Below the pieces are notes generated by a model. The model searched no databases. It was not told where the DNA came from and saw nothing but the letters and a program-made list of their open reading frames with translations. Made by a program: the position numbers and the translations under genes. A stretch of DNA of 64,000 nucleotides from Carposina sasakii (taxonomy: Eukaryota > Arthropoda > Insecta > Lepidoptera > Carposinidae). The stretch lies in NCBI GenBank assembly GCA_014607495.2, contig CP053156.1, positions 14,818,001 to 14,882,000 on the forward strand, in the 5' to 3' direction. Positions 1 through 10,489 of this stretch are shown piece by piece. The number at the start of each line of letters is the position of its first letter. Position 1 is the first letter of the stretch.

Positions 1-163
1 TTTCTTAATGTACTATACATTACACTAATAGAATTTAAGTGTCAAGGACTGGAATTGTGAGGCACCGAAAAGTCTAATGGTGCATCGAAACTGTTAGTAT
101 GACATTAGCACTCTATGACATCTTATTCCTCTATGCTAATATGGAACAATAATTACTGTAGTT
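1..163 (+). repeat. Segment A of an interleaved inverted repeat
   Basis: This stretch is present in reverse complement at about 1388-1545, inside the loop of the larger inverted duplication that starts at 164. Segment A may continue left of the window. No coding potential seen. Confidence 0.85.
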
Positions 164-1065
164 TTTTCAGTGAACTTACAGGTATACAGGGTGTAACAAA
201 AAGGGTATGTTAAGCAAAAAGCTATGTAAATAGCCCACTGTAGAGAACCTATTCACAAAATTTGAGACCCGAAATCACATGTTTATTTTTCCCGATAGTA
301 TGGAGAATTTTTAAATATCTCAGGAATTTTCATACAATCTTGAAAAATAAAAATGTGATTTCAAGTCTAAAATTTTGGAAATAGGTTCTCTATAGTGGGC
401 TATTTACATAGCTTTTCGCTTAACATACCCTTTCTGTTACATCCTGTATAGGGTGTTTTTTCGTTGCCACCTTTAACGAAGGGTACGTACTCTATACATC
501 AAATAAGGTAAGTTTATGCCGAAAAAAATGCCATCAGCTGTGACGTCACCAACATTATGACGTCATAACTCATGTCCACCATTTTAATTCGGCCATAAAG
601 CAAGCATACATCAGACAAACTTACATACTCCAAACGTACAGTACAAAAAACCTTATTTAAAGAAGCTATAAGGTAGAAGATCTCTTAAATAAAGCGAAAG
701 TAAAGTCAAAAGCTTGCAGTTGACGCTTCTGAATCGAATTCTTGGCTTCGTGAGACGCTTTCGAGGAATTTTTCCGGAATATTCGCAATATGAGTATGCA
801 TTTTCACATATAAATAATAGAGAAATGACGTTTTAAGTGTTTCCTTGGTTTATTGCAGCTTGTTTCTTCAGTTATCTCATGAGTTAAATTTTCTGAGAGA
901 AAATGTCAAGAACATACATACATATAATCACGCCTTTATCCCTTACGGGGTAGGCAAAGCACCAAGGGCCGATGGAACCACATGGTGCCACTTCTGACAA
1001 ATTTTGAGGTCAGAAATGTTAAGAAGCACCGCAATTATGCAGGATGTTTGCGCTACGGACGGTAA
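164..1065 (+). repeat. Left arm of a ~900-bp inverted duplication
   Basis: The arm matches the reverse complement of 1554-2463 almost throughout. The clearest difference is a 10-bp indel near 860 (opposite 1757-1766). The arm carries a complete M1 MITE (187-446), an M2-type end from about 449, a CpG-containing stretch with repeated TGACGTCA-like motifs (540-570), and at 903-1010 a fragment of the GTAT-tailed repeat seen also at 14218 and 30205. The high identity of the arms suggests a recent event or ongoing gene conversion. Confidence 0.9.
187..446. mobile_element. M1 MITE with ~95-bp terminal inverted repeats
   Basis: The element starts CAGGGTGTAACAAAAAGG and ends with the matching inverted sequence. 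The first ~95 bases pair with the last ~95 (190-285 against 350-446). TA lies on both sides (185-186, 447-448), the target used by Tc1/mariner-type elements. There is no ORF. A second copy lies at 2181-2440. Confidence 0.8.
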
Positions 1066-1553
1066 GGGCCAGACTCCGTATCGGCTATCTTTTTTGACAG
1101 TTCATAGTGATGATTACTCAATTTACTCAGAAACTTTAGAAATGAAAGCGGCATATATGTGTGTGTTACCAAATTTTCTCAAGTCAAAATATACCACTTC
1201 CTTTTGTTGAGTTTCAATAAGTCATCCATCATCATTGTAAATTATTAAAGGAGATAGCCGATACGGGAGCAGACACTCATCGTCTCTATCGAAAGGTCTT
1301 TAAGCAACTACTTGAAAGTACAAGTGACCAAAAGTCTAGACTATTACCAAAAAAAAAAAAACATTGCCACCCAAAAGGCATTCCGAGGCGGAAACTACAG
1401 CAATTATTGTTCCATATTAGCATAGAGGAATAAGATGTCATAGAGTGCTAATGTCATACTAACTGTTTCGATGCACCATTAGACTTTTCGGTGCCTCACA
1501 ATTCCAGTCCTTGACACTTAAATTCTATTAGTAATAATATACATTACACTAAA
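1066..1553. repeat. Loop of the inverted duplication, containing A'
   Basis: The loop holds two further structures. A short inner inverted repeat pairs 1076-1092 with 1252-1268 (core GATAGCCGATACGG). The segment A' (1388-1545) is the reverse complement of 1-163. An A-run sits at 1350-1361. No gene is seen; short ORFs crossing the arm/loop borders look like chance. Confidence 0.75.
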
Positions 1554-2463
1554 TTACCGTCCGTAGCGCAAACATCCTGCATAATTGCGGTGCTTCTTAA
1601 CATTTCTGACCTCAAAATTTGTAAGAAGTGGCACCATGTGGTTCCATCGGCCCTTGGTGCTTTGCCTACCCCGTAAGGGATAAAGGCGTGATTATATGTA
1701 TGTATGTTCTTGACATTTTCTCTCAGAAAATTTAACTCATGAGATAACTGAAGAAACCACATACCCAAGCTGCAATAAACCAAGGAAACACTTAAAACGT
1801 CATTTCTCTATTATTTATATGTGAAAATGCATACTCATATTGCGAATATTCCGGAAAAATTCCTCGAAAGCGTCTCACGAAGCCAAGAATTCGATTCAGA
1901 AGCGTCAACTGCAAGCTTTTGACTTTACTTTCGCTTTATCTAAGGGATCTTCTACCTTATAGCTTCTTTAAATAAGGTTTTTTGTACTGTACGTTTGGAG
2001 TATGTAAGTTTGTCTGATGTATGCTTGCTTTATGGCCGAATTAAAATGGTGGACATGAGTTATGACGTCATAATGTTGGTGACGTCACAGCTGATGGCAT
2101 TTTTTTGGCATAAACTTACTTTATTTGATGTATAGAGTACGTACCCTTCGTTAAAGGTGGCAACGAAAAAACACCCTGTACAGGGTGTAACAGAAAGGGT
2201 ATGTTAAGCGAAAAGCTATGTAAATAGCCCACTATAGAGAACCTATTTCCAAAATTTGAGACTTGAAATCACATTTTTATTTTTCAATATTGTATGAAAA
2301 TTCCTGAGATATTTAAAAATTCTCCATACTATCGGGAAAAATAAACATGTGATTTCGGGTCTCAAATTTTGTGAATAGGTTCTCTACAGGGGGCTATTTA
2401 CATAGCTTTTTGCTTAATATACCCTTTTTGTTACACCCTGTATACTTGTAAGTTCACTGAAAA
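1554..2463 (-). repeat. Right arm of the inverted duplication
   Basis: Reverse complement of 164-1065, including the M1 MITE copy and, outside it, the short flank TCAGTGAACTTACA. Because the flank outside the MITE is also inverted, this is a duplication of local DNA and not simply one transposon with long ends. Confidence 0.9.
2181..2440. mobile_element. M1 MITE, second copy
   Basis: Same 260-bp length and ends as 187-446, with TA on both sides (2179-2180, 2441-2442). It directly abuts the M2-type end ...AACACCCTG at 2178. Confidence 0.8.
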
Positions 2464-2614
2464 CGGCAAGCTTCTAACTTTACATCGTACACTATTGTTT
2501 TATAATTTCCTTGTCGGTCATAAAACGTGTACTTGACAGTACATGCACCGGTATATTTTAGAGCAGTATTGTATTCAATGCGATGATATTCCAAAGGTAT
2601 GCTTATAATATTAG

Positions 2615-2694
2615 AATAGAATAGAATAGATTTTTATTTGAAAATTACACATACACGGACAGAAGTAACATAGAAAAGGACAATAGAAATAGTA
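2615..2694 (-). repeat. Probable LINE 3' tail (minus strand)
   Basis: On the minus strand this reads as repeats of TCTATTCTATTC preceded by AAATAAAAA, resembling retrotransposon 3' ends in Lepidoptera. A shorter related stretch occurs at 5985-6015. No coding part is recognisable. Confidence 0.35.
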
Positions 2695-2802
2695 CTATGG
2701 GTGCGCCCACCACCGGCCCTAACCCTCCACAGATCAAAATAATTGCGAAACAGGCACTTGCACTAGTAGAAACAGACCGAGGCACCTAGCATGCAAGACG
2801 AT
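2695..2802 (-). mobile_element. Penelope-like element 3' tail, degraded
   Basis: On the minus strand it carries the conserved tail (TTGCATGCTAGGTGC ... GGTGGGCGCACCCATA) shared with 12079-12602, 16626, 21766 and 24510. Part of the middle is deleted or diverged compared with those copies. Confidence 0.7.
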
Positions 2803-3334
2803 TGGGGTATTATCATGGAGTTTTGTGCAGTATTGGGTTGAATTAGTTAAATTAAATGAAAAAATTCAAAAATGATCAAGGATTTCAACATACATACAAA
2901 AACAAAAATTGTTATTGACGACAAGCCACTACATTCTAGTGTTTATTTAGCCAATGAGTGGTTCAACCTGTTCATTTAAAAGTTTACACCAGCTTGGGAC
3001 GAATGCCCTTGGTGGTCATCTGGAATTCTAACAAGTTTTGGCAAAATGTGATGGGAAATTATAAGCTGCCAGGTACTTCTTGAAGTACGACCCGTACATG
3101 AGTCCTGACGATTTGGCACTTATAGGACCTTAGCCAAACACTTGGATCTTAGTGCGTTTTGAATACTGAATAATAATGAATTTTGAAAGCCAAATGCTGT
3201 AATTTTCGTCTCCGCTATTAAACTCATTGTGTGTAACCTTAGAATGTAAATATTATGGAATTGTTGTTCCAAACCTTGTTTTCTTTATATTTATAACCAC
3301 ATACCCAAATATGACTCTGTGTAAGTAATGTGTT

Positions 3335-3400
3335 GGGTTTTAGAGGTTCAATAACAATTTACCAAACCTGAGGATGCCAGGTTGTTGGCGAAAAAGAACT
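3335..3400 (+). ncRNA. Decayed hammerhead-like motif of Penelope type
   Basis: CTGAGGA at 3368-3374 is followed by a GCCA/TGGC stem and GAAA, as in the intact copies at 16402 and 24298. The closing stem III and stem I pairing are lost after GAAA, so it is probably inactive. The upstream TTGGGTTTTAGAGGTTCA is shared with 16349-16368, showing that it derives from the same element. Confidence 0.55.
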
Positions 3401-4105
3401 CTTATGTATTGGATCTTTCATTTTAGGTTGAACCCAAGGAAAAGTGAATCCGCGCCTAAAAATTTCATCAGCGATCAAAAGAAGTAAGTAGACAGTAATC
3501 TCTACTTTCACTTTTCACTAGGTACTTATATACATGAGTAGATACTGGACCTTAGGGATGGGACTGAATAATAATGAATGTGCCGTAACACATCCCTATG
3601 GCTCAAAGACAATAAACCGAAAAATAATTCTTGATATCTTTCAGGTTAACCCAAGGAAAAGTTCCGCAAAACAAGCGCAAATAATCTCTATCTTTTCACT
3701 CATCGAGGCGGTGGGACAAGTCCGTACATCGAATAAACGTAGATAAGGTTATTTAATATCCTCCGAGTGACGTCACGTCCACATCCACCGAGATACTCGT
3801 ACAGGCTTTTACGTCCTATTTTACGACTCTACGTCGAGCTTGCATAGCGATAAATTTATTAATTTTGAGATAAGAACTGATTAGGTATTTTGTTGAGGTT
3901 TATTTGTCAAGATTCTTCAAGGGCAATAGGTTCGACTTCGTGGTTCTATGACACCTCTTCAGATTACTTTTGTTAATACTATAAATACGAAGTAGTAGGC
4001 AGCCGCTACTAAAATAGATATACATATACCTAAACTAAAGTAAAGAGAGTGGATCATCAGATTATTCATAATCATCAATTTATTTTAGCAAAATTTATTT
4101 AAGCT
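3401..4105. other. No recognisable feature
   Basis: AT-rich unique-looking sequence. An ORF of 70 codons at 3534-3746 has no recognisable motif or codon pattern and is not called. Confidence 0.5.
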
Positions 4106-4302
4106 GGACCTTCACCGATAAAATTGGTGAAATTCTAAAGAAAGTTCAGGTCAAGAGTACCCTAAACCGACGAGCGTGCATGAAGAATATCATGAAAGTA
4201 GATGAAGCGAAAGAGGTGTGTCAGGATCGTAGCAAATGGAGATCCGTGATCTCTGCCTACCCCTCCGGGAAAGAGGCGTGATTTATATGTATGTATGTAT
4301 CA
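4106..4302 (+). pseudogene. LINE reverse-transcriptase C-terminal remnant
   Basis: Plus-strand translation gives FTDKIGEILKK, then MKNIMKVDEAKEVCQDRSKW, ending SAYPSGKEA and a stop, followed by TATGTATGTATG. The DEAKEVCQDRSKWRS block is typical of the extreme C-terminus of RTE-like non-LTR retrotransposon proteins. A sister copy at 47591-47812 shares the sequence to the tail. The copy is 5'-truncated, as usual for LINEs. Confidence 0.75.
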
Positions 4303-4959
4303 ATTTATTTAAAACTCAACCTTTACCGAGTGACTTACTGAAGGACGATGCACAGCCAAAACTACATGGCGTAGGCACCTCAAATTTTGCACATCTATTC
4401 CTTTAAGCCTGTAGGGAAACATTAAGAAAAACTTTTTAAAATTTTCATTATGAATTGTAAGACTAAGATTTTTAAAAATCGTCAAGAGTCATAGAGCATC
4501 GTAAGCATTTTAGAGGAAGCATTGCTTACACTGTAAAAATGTACGAGTATCAATTGAATAGCATTCCCTTTTATGTTTTCCTGGTTGGTGCTAAAAGTTT
4601 TACAGTTCGTCGGGTGCAAGCATTAAGAAGAAACTAAGAGGAGATACCGTTACAAATTTTATTATATTGTCTAACATTTATACTAGTGTCTAAAAAGAGG
4701 AGGCTTTTACTCAGCAGTAGAGAGTACAGATATGCAGGAGACTATATAAAAATAGATAGGTAGACAAAACAAAAGCTACGAAATGCTGCCCCGTTTGTCG
4801 CATTTGCTCCTTCTTCGTTCGTGCAAGTGTACGTATCGCTGTTTGGTATGACAATGTTGACTTAGCTGTTATTGTGTTTGAGTATTCGATGCGATTCAAT
4901 GCGAAAGCCCAACAATGGGACTTTTCTTTTAGTCTCTTTATTTAGGTTCCGCGCAGACG

Positions 4960-5165
4960 GACTAAGAAGTTATATCAAAGCCTGTAATCATGGATATACA
5001 TACATATATATATTCAGGCCCATTACGCCAAAGAGGTTGGGCAGAAGTGTGCAAACATACACGCTCTCTTTTAACCAGTTAGTCTTTAAGTCCCACGTGG
5101 TAAGAGGTGAGCCTACCACCCATTTTCGGGCACAAATTTCAACAATCAAGCTTCCAGAACGAATA
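4960..5165. repeat. Dispersed lepidopteran repeat fragment
   Basis: The block CCCATTACGCCAAAGAGG, GTGCAAACATACACGCTCTC and GGTAAGAGGTGAGCCTACC resembles a repeat frequent in moth genomes. Its reverse-complement relatives are at about 8875-8985 and 45715-45840. Confidence 0.5.
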
Positions 5166-5204
5166 CAATGGGAAATGACACCGAGCCTTTCTAAATAGGT
5201 ATCA

Positions 5205-5345
5205 TACATAAGTCCTCCGGACAGATGGACCGATGACTTGAAAAGGGCGGCTGATTGTAACTAGGTAATTAAAACGGGAGATCTGGCCTTGTGGTCTGCT
5301 CTAAGGGAGGCCTACGTACAGCATTGGACTGCTATAGACTTAATA
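5205..5345 (+). pseudogene. LINE C-terminal remnant ending EAYVQHWTAID
   Basis: The plus strand encodes PPDRWTDDLKRAAD, an in-frame stop, then ALREAYVQHWTAIDLIN. The RWTDD...EAYVQQWT pattern is the C-terminal end of a common lepidopteran non-LTR retrotransposon (RTE-like). The same terminal motif recurs at the ends of the repeats near 20430, 22160 and 42090. Confidence 0.7.
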
Positions 5346-5395
5346 AACATACTATATAGGTCATAAGTATGTAGAGCAATAATATTGTAACGGAA

Positions 5396-5671
5396 GTGGA
5401 GAGGAGGTGTGTTGACTCGGGAGTAGTGTGGCGAGGAGCGCTGATTGGTTAGAGAGGAGAGGAGAGCAGAGGGGATGGGATATATAAGCTTGTACAGAGG
5501 AGAAGCTCGGGTAACTTTTTTTTTTGGAGTGGAATAAAACTATATTTGAATTTATTATTTTGCAAGGGTAGAATTAAATTACTATGCGTGAAAAGTATTT
5601 TATTTAATGTTTTCGTGTTTAAGTAAAGATTAAAGTGATCAAATTAATTATTATCTTAGTTATTTGTAACA
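5396..5671 (+). mobile_element. Candidate solo LTR
   Basis: The stretch begins TGTAACGG and ends GTAACA, contains a TATA box (TATATAAG, 5481-5488) and 45 bases later AATAAA (5533-5538), the compact promoter/polyadenylation layout of a long terminal repeat. G-rich purine tracts lie upstream. No clear 5-bp target duplication flanks it, and no internal retroviral-type ORF is nearby, so the call is tentative. Confidence 0.35.
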
Positions 5672-6242
5672 GTCATTATAATATTGCTAATGTTAAAGTT
5701 TTAATCTTCGGGGAATAACCTCAGGGAATAGCGTGTCACATGTAACATACGACGTGACTTGACGAAACGTGACTAGGAGGATATCGTATAATAATGAAAT
5801 GAAATGTTAATGTAAAATCTAACTGAGTAGGCTTTAGATCACGACTATGACCATATAGACTCCTAAGCAGGAATAATCCCATTGTAGAAGCGAAGGGCTG
5901 GATCACGAAGGAAATTCTGCAGCCACGGTTAAAAAGGTATAACGGTTCATTTGCAGGATATCAAAGAACAGTGATGCGTTGAATACAATTCAATAGAATA
6001 GGTTTCTATTTGAGGATTTTATATGAGGAGGATTTGATTTGACAATGAAACAAGACAAACAGGGTTGACATGAAGACAGTGGAAAGAAGGTGATATATAA
6101 AGTAGCACAACATTTAAAAAAATGTAGAAGAACGGGGGTAATTCTTGAAAAGTCTCGAGTTGAAACGAAGCCGAAACGGAACCGTCGTAGACGCTCAGAA
6201 CAAAGCAATAATCACTTTACGGTGACGTAATTCGATACATTT

Positions 6243-6395
6243 CAGCACGAGACAGATATTTGTTTATATTGTCATACTCGCGACCGATGCGTGCTAAAAT
6301 ATACCTTATTATTCAAGCGGTAGGTATATATTGCTTGGCACCACGTTTCGTTAACGGTTCGTTAGTGGTTGCGTTTCGGCTCAAAAAATTTCAAG
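6243..6395. repeat. Repeat shared with 50092-50240
   Basis: Contains TTCAAGCGGTAGGTATATA and CGTTAACGGTTCGTTAGTGG, matching 50092-50240 closely. Upstream, GAAGCCGAAACGGAACC (about 6170) is a rough inverted match to the end GGTTGCGTTTCGGCTC, so this may be a short inverted-repeat element. Confidence 0.55.
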
Positions 6396-6474
6396 AATTG
6401 CCCACCAGTAACCTGCCAGTTACATCACGCGTATGTGCTAGCCTAGTTTAACACCTGAGAGAACAGCCCTGAGT

Positions 6475-6570
6475 TCCTTAGTCCACTCTTACAATATGCA
6501 TCGAAGGAGATGCAGCTGATGTATACAAGTGAAGCCCCGCGTCAGTACAGGACTTAAATACTTTAGGCCA
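6475..6570 (+). repeat. Short dispersed repeat
   Basis: Carries GGAGATGCAGCTGATGT and CCGCGTCAGTAC. Related sequence lies at 40975-41045 in the same orientation and at 28385-28445 and 56078-56130 inverted. Function unknown. Confidence 0.45.
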
Positions 6571-6924
6571 CTTAAAATTAAAAAACATTACATAATATTA
6601 TAATAGCACGTCTACTTTTCCAGTTACAATTTTTCAATCTGATGTTACCTTTAAAACTTAAAAGTTCCTAAAAGCTGTACCGGGAAGTCGCGAGCTTCGA
6701 AATTGTTGCGAGTTTCGAAATGGAACAATGTGATGTATTTATCGCAATGTAGGTAACCTTTTGTCAATTTAGACTAATACTACCTGAAGCTCCAACTTTT
6801 GTGTACCCGTAATATTAAAGTTCAAGGAAATGCCTAATTTCTTCATTTACATCTGTCCCCGTTATACTAAACGTGGCTATGTGATCTCCTTCATGAATGA
6901 TATTATGAATAATGAAGATGATGC

Positions 6925-7390
6925 CGTTTAAACCTCGAGCACACCGGATGCGTATGCGTGCACGTAAGCGTAGACGTACATGTACCTCTGAGATTAATGT
7001 ATGGAACTGTCACCGCTTGACGTCTATGAGGGAGTCAGCTTTGTTTGCCGAGATTTGGCTTATGTATAGCTATCGGGATGATAAATAACGTTTCCAATAA
7101 TGTAATTTCAAAAAGATATGGTAAAATTCGTCATCCGAGTAATTGACCCGGTGGCTCAGTGGTAAGAGCGCTGGCACGGAATGCAGAGGTCATGGGTTCG
7201 ATTCCCACCCGGGTGAGGAATTTTTTCCATTTCTTTATTAATGATTTTATAGTCTATGCTTACGTCTACGCATACGCATCCGGTCGACCCGTGCCTATAC
7301 AGTTCCATATATTACAACTCAGAGGAGCGTGTACGTCTACGCTTACGTACGTGTACGCATACGCATCCGGTGTGCTCGAGGCTTAAAACT
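6925..7390. mobile_element. CpG-rich inverted-repeat element split by a SINE
   Basis: The left arm (about 6928-7013) and right arm (about 7304-7387) are inverted copies of ~85 bp containing CTCGAGCACACCGGATGCGT and TAAGCGTAGACGTAC. No ORF. A fragment of the same family at 45190-45245 lacks the SINE that splits this copy at 7029-7251. No transposase is present, so the superfamily is unassigned. Confidence 0.75.
7029..7251 (+). mobile_element. tRNA-derived SINE, family T
   Basis: The body at 7147-7218 folds much like a tRNA: GACCCGG/CCGGGTG acceptor, GCTC/GAGC D stem, and TTCGATT T loop with flanking GGG/CCC. It has an A box (TGGCTCAGTGG) and B box (GGTTCGATTCC) for RNA polymerase III. The element is flanked by GTCTATG on both sides (7022-7028, 7252-7258), a likely target duplication. 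Other copies: 57419-57645 and 48815-48895. The anticodon stem is poor, so it is not a working tRNA. Confidence 0.8.
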
Positions 7391-7425
7391 TTAGAATCGT
7401 TTGCGCATTTTTTTTTTTTTTTTTT

Positions 7426-7674
7426 TTCACATACTTCACAACACATTAACCTAGTCCCACATTAAGATCCCTAAGGTCTTGTGTCGTGGGTACTAAGCAA
7501 CGGTATATAAATACATAGATAAGTATAGAAACATCCATGACTCGGAAATAAACATTAATATTCATCAAATTTATTTATATTTATATTTATATCAATGTTT
7601 GCACCTACCGGGATTCGAACCCAGGACCTATGGCGTCGCAGGCAGGGTCACTACCAACTACACCAATCGGCCGT
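7426..7674 (-). mobile_element. tRNA-derived SINE, family S
   Basis: On the minus strand it starts GGCCGATTGGTGTAGTTGG (A box) and has the B box GGTTCGAATCC, then a conserved ~170-base body ending in CCTTAGGGATCTTAATGTGG and GTGTTGTGAAG. An ATTT-rich stretch interrupts the middle of this copy (7570-7590). Same family at 11215, 16015, 29652, 43886, 52206 and 53638. Confidence 0.85.
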
Positions 7675-8072
7675 CCATGTAATTTCCATGGAAACTTCCA
7701 AAAATTCTTTTATATCGGATGCATCATATTATATTGTTGTTGTTTTTCTAAAAGTGCTAAATGTCCCGTAAAAATGTTTGTGTTTCATAAAATTTTGATT
7801 TAATTGTATTTTGTCACTATACAGCTGGCAGTATGATGCATTTATTTTACTTAGTTCTATTAGGTATTACTATAGTTCTAGGAATTTTAGAAACAAGGAA
7901 AAACTGTATGGTAGGTTAGGGCGAATGATAATTATAGAATTATCGTTGATGTACTCTGTAATGCCCATTTAATTTAAAAAAATTATTGCACACAAGCGAA
8001 AATAAATGTTGTTATCTTAATCATAATAATAGAATACCGCAATGCAAGATAAACATAAAAACCATGTCTGCA

Positions 8073-8213
8073 AGCCTAGCATGACCTGCGAAACACGATG
8101 ATAAACCGATTTATCAACACTTAGCCTGTCAAAATACGATAAATATAGCCGCCATGTTGAATTTTGTATAGAGACGGTACGATATCCACAATGCGTGGTC
8201 ATGCTAGGGGGGC
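8073..8213 (-). mobile_element. M3 MITE
   Basis: Ends carry GCCTAGCATGACC and its inverted form GGTCATGCTAGG; the interior contains GATAAATATAGCCGCCATG. Related copies lie at 12675, 16739 and 40637. No coding sequence. Confidence 0.75.
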
Positions 8214-8252
8214 CGGTTTCTTTGCCGTTTTGACATATGCACATATACATAA

Positions 8253-8308
8253 TCAGCCTATATTGTAATCCAGTACTGGACGTATGTAAGCCTCTCCCAG
8301 GGCACACC
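8253..8308 (-). repeat. LINE 3' end fragment
   Basis: Minus strand carries the diverged GGCTTACATACGTCCAGTAC block, the degraded nucleotide form of the EAYVQQWTAIG end described at 5205. Confidence 0.45.
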
Positions 8309-8309
8309 T

Positions 8310-10200
8310 GTAAAATTTACTGTCTATAAATAAAATCAAATATGTACTTGTATGCCCTATATTTATATTGGATTATGCCAATTCGTGAGTAACATCAAAT
8401 CTAAGATTACTAGTTTAATGTAAGTAAAGCTTTATTATTATTTTTTTTCATAAAGAACCCCAAGGACAAATTCTTCGAGTACAAGTTGAATTTTCAGCAA
8501 AAAATACAAGAGTTACTTTTCTTAAAGAAAGCATTTTTTTATCATCCGTCCTCGGCGCTATTGTTCTCTTTTGCTTCCCAGATAAATGATTAATTAGTTG
8601 AACACGGCTGACAGTTTGGGGCGGTATTTTTTGGCCTTGTCATTATACAGGATGATGCGACAATGGATTTTATATCGCTATTAAAACATCACGTGTTTTA
8701 TCAACTTTACTACTCGATTTGCTATTTACATCAAGAAATATATCGGACACTGCTGCGAAATATATTATTGTTCTAAGTAAATTAGTAAGTGGTGCACCCT
8801 GCTATTTCACGGACGAAGCTCTGACGCTAAAAGCTTATAATATAATATCATTACCGGTAACTAAATTGTTGCGTTTGTGCCCTAAAAGCGGAGGTAGGCT
8901 TACCCCTTACCACGTGAGATTTAATAGGCTAAAAAATTATGTCTTTCTTTGTGTAAAATTATGTCTTTCTTTGTGTAAAATCTATCAATTCTATTACTCC
9001 TATTGAATACATCAAACATTGCTGCGCAGTTATTGTCATTAAATTATTTTTACATGATGATAACCTATCTGATGAATAAAATTCAGTTTTTCTCAAAAAC
9101 TAAATCAAGATAGAGACAGCGTTAATTTTAACCTTCAGATAGGCTATATGACCGTTGGAAAAATCTATGTTTTCTAAGTGAATAATTAGTTTATTGTACC
9201 TACATATTCATTGTATACAAGACTTCATTGTATGAACAATATTTTCAAAATAATTTCCCAATGGCTTGAATGTACTTTTTTCCTTTAGTCATACTGTATA
9301 AATGTAGCCTAGTATTTTGTTCTTCATACTTCACATTTTGTTTTTCTATTAGTTTTAATGCCTTATAGTCGCTCTCTTAGGTCCCCCGGGATTTTCTTTG
9401 CTTTATTATGCATTTTAGGAATCAGTGTTAGGAATGAGTGGTGAGCCAATCCCGGTAGTATTTTGTTCATTTGAATATATAAGCTATTTCATTACTTATG
9501 TCATTTGTATTCTGTATAATCTAGAACACCTAAGATATTTATGTTTGCTAGATTAGCTTTGAGAGACGAAAATATAAATCTAAGATTAAAACAATTTATT
9601 TACAAAACACGTACAACGATGAGCATGCACAAACCTGGATTTATTTACCGAGCTAATTACATAATATTTCGTTAAGCCCTTCTGTTACATCTTGTAATCA
9701 TCATCTTCCTGTCAAGGTTTTAGCGTTTGTTTTACGGCCTGACGCCAACCCATTTCGGGAAATATCTAAGTGAAAATTTTGGTATATTAAAATTCGTACA
9801 ACATCTGACTGAAAAGCGCACATCTCAACCATTGGGTCTATCATTGTAGTATTGTAACATCCTGTTATATTGCTTAAAATGCAGCTATCTCTTCCTCTAT
9901 AGACACAGGGACTCCTCGATCGCAGTAATAAAGTGTGAATGCAAATATTGAAACTATCATCAACGTCTACATACAGCAGTTTGGCAGACGCAGTGTGTAT
10001 GTGAGAAAAAGACGACGCGGATGCGGTAAAAGGCGTGTACTGGTTGGTGTGGTATATGTCATAAGATGTAGAGAGAAACCCTTTATTTATAATAGACGGA
10101 TAGACTCTTCACCATCAACTGCAACTTCTTCCATGAATGTCGTAAGAGTTAACTCAGGAACAATTTAAATGTTTTATATTTATCCCCGTTATGATTAACG
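8310..10200. other. Mostly unrecognised; small repeats
   Basis: 8875-8985 holds a fragment of the repeat at 4960 (GGAGGTAGGCTTACCCC), followed by a 22-base unit (TTATGTCTTTCTTTGTGTAA) twice in tandem (8937-8980). A 77-codon ORF at 9935-10168 is rich in Arg but has no recognisable domain. Around 9715 is a fragment with GGCCTGACGCCAACCC typical of the repeat at 63875. Nothing else supported. Confidence 0.45.
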
Positions 10201-10204
10201 TGGC

Positions 10205-10290
10205 TATGGGCGTGTATGCTGCCCATCTCCCAGAAACCCTTAATCGTCTCTTACGATACCTACAGACATGAGATGGTGCTATTCAATACC
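10205..10290 (-). repeat. Fragment of the R-family repeat
   Basis: Minus-strand match to the GGGTTTCCAGGAGGTGGGC block of the R family at 21936, truncated on both sides. Confidence 0.5.
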
Positions 10291-10417
10291 GACCCACCGA
10301 TTCATGATGATGAATCTACTACGGATACTGTCGGCGCCTGCGATGGCTTTAGATGTGTTATCTATGTTAATAATGAGGATCTAGGGACTTACTCCGACTG
10401 CTGACTCAGTCCCGTAT

Positions 10418-10489
10418 TCTTCATAAAACCAATGGAATTAATATATCCGTCCCGGGACGGATATATTAATTCCATTGGTTTTATGAAGA
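10418..10489. repeat. Perfect 72-bp palindrome, no spacer
   Basis: Both 36-base halves are exact reverse complements about a centre between 10453 and 10454 (CGTCCC/GGGACG). The halves contain TTCATAAAACCAATGG and its complement. No mismatch and no loop were found on reading. No transposon end or terminator context is visible. Confidence 0.95.

Noticed and set aside
1004..1783. ORFs of 68 and 79 codons containing the same peptide
   Set aside because: The shared peptide reflects the inverted duplication; both start in repeat sequence.
7147..7218. Functional tRNA gene
   Set aside because: The anticodon stem does not pair, no terminator T-run is properly placed, and two other copies share the same non-tRNA head and tail. 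It is a SINE body.
9935..10168. Arg-rich 77-codon ORF as a small basic protein
   Set aside because: No relative, motif or regulatory context is visible, and length is within chance expectation.
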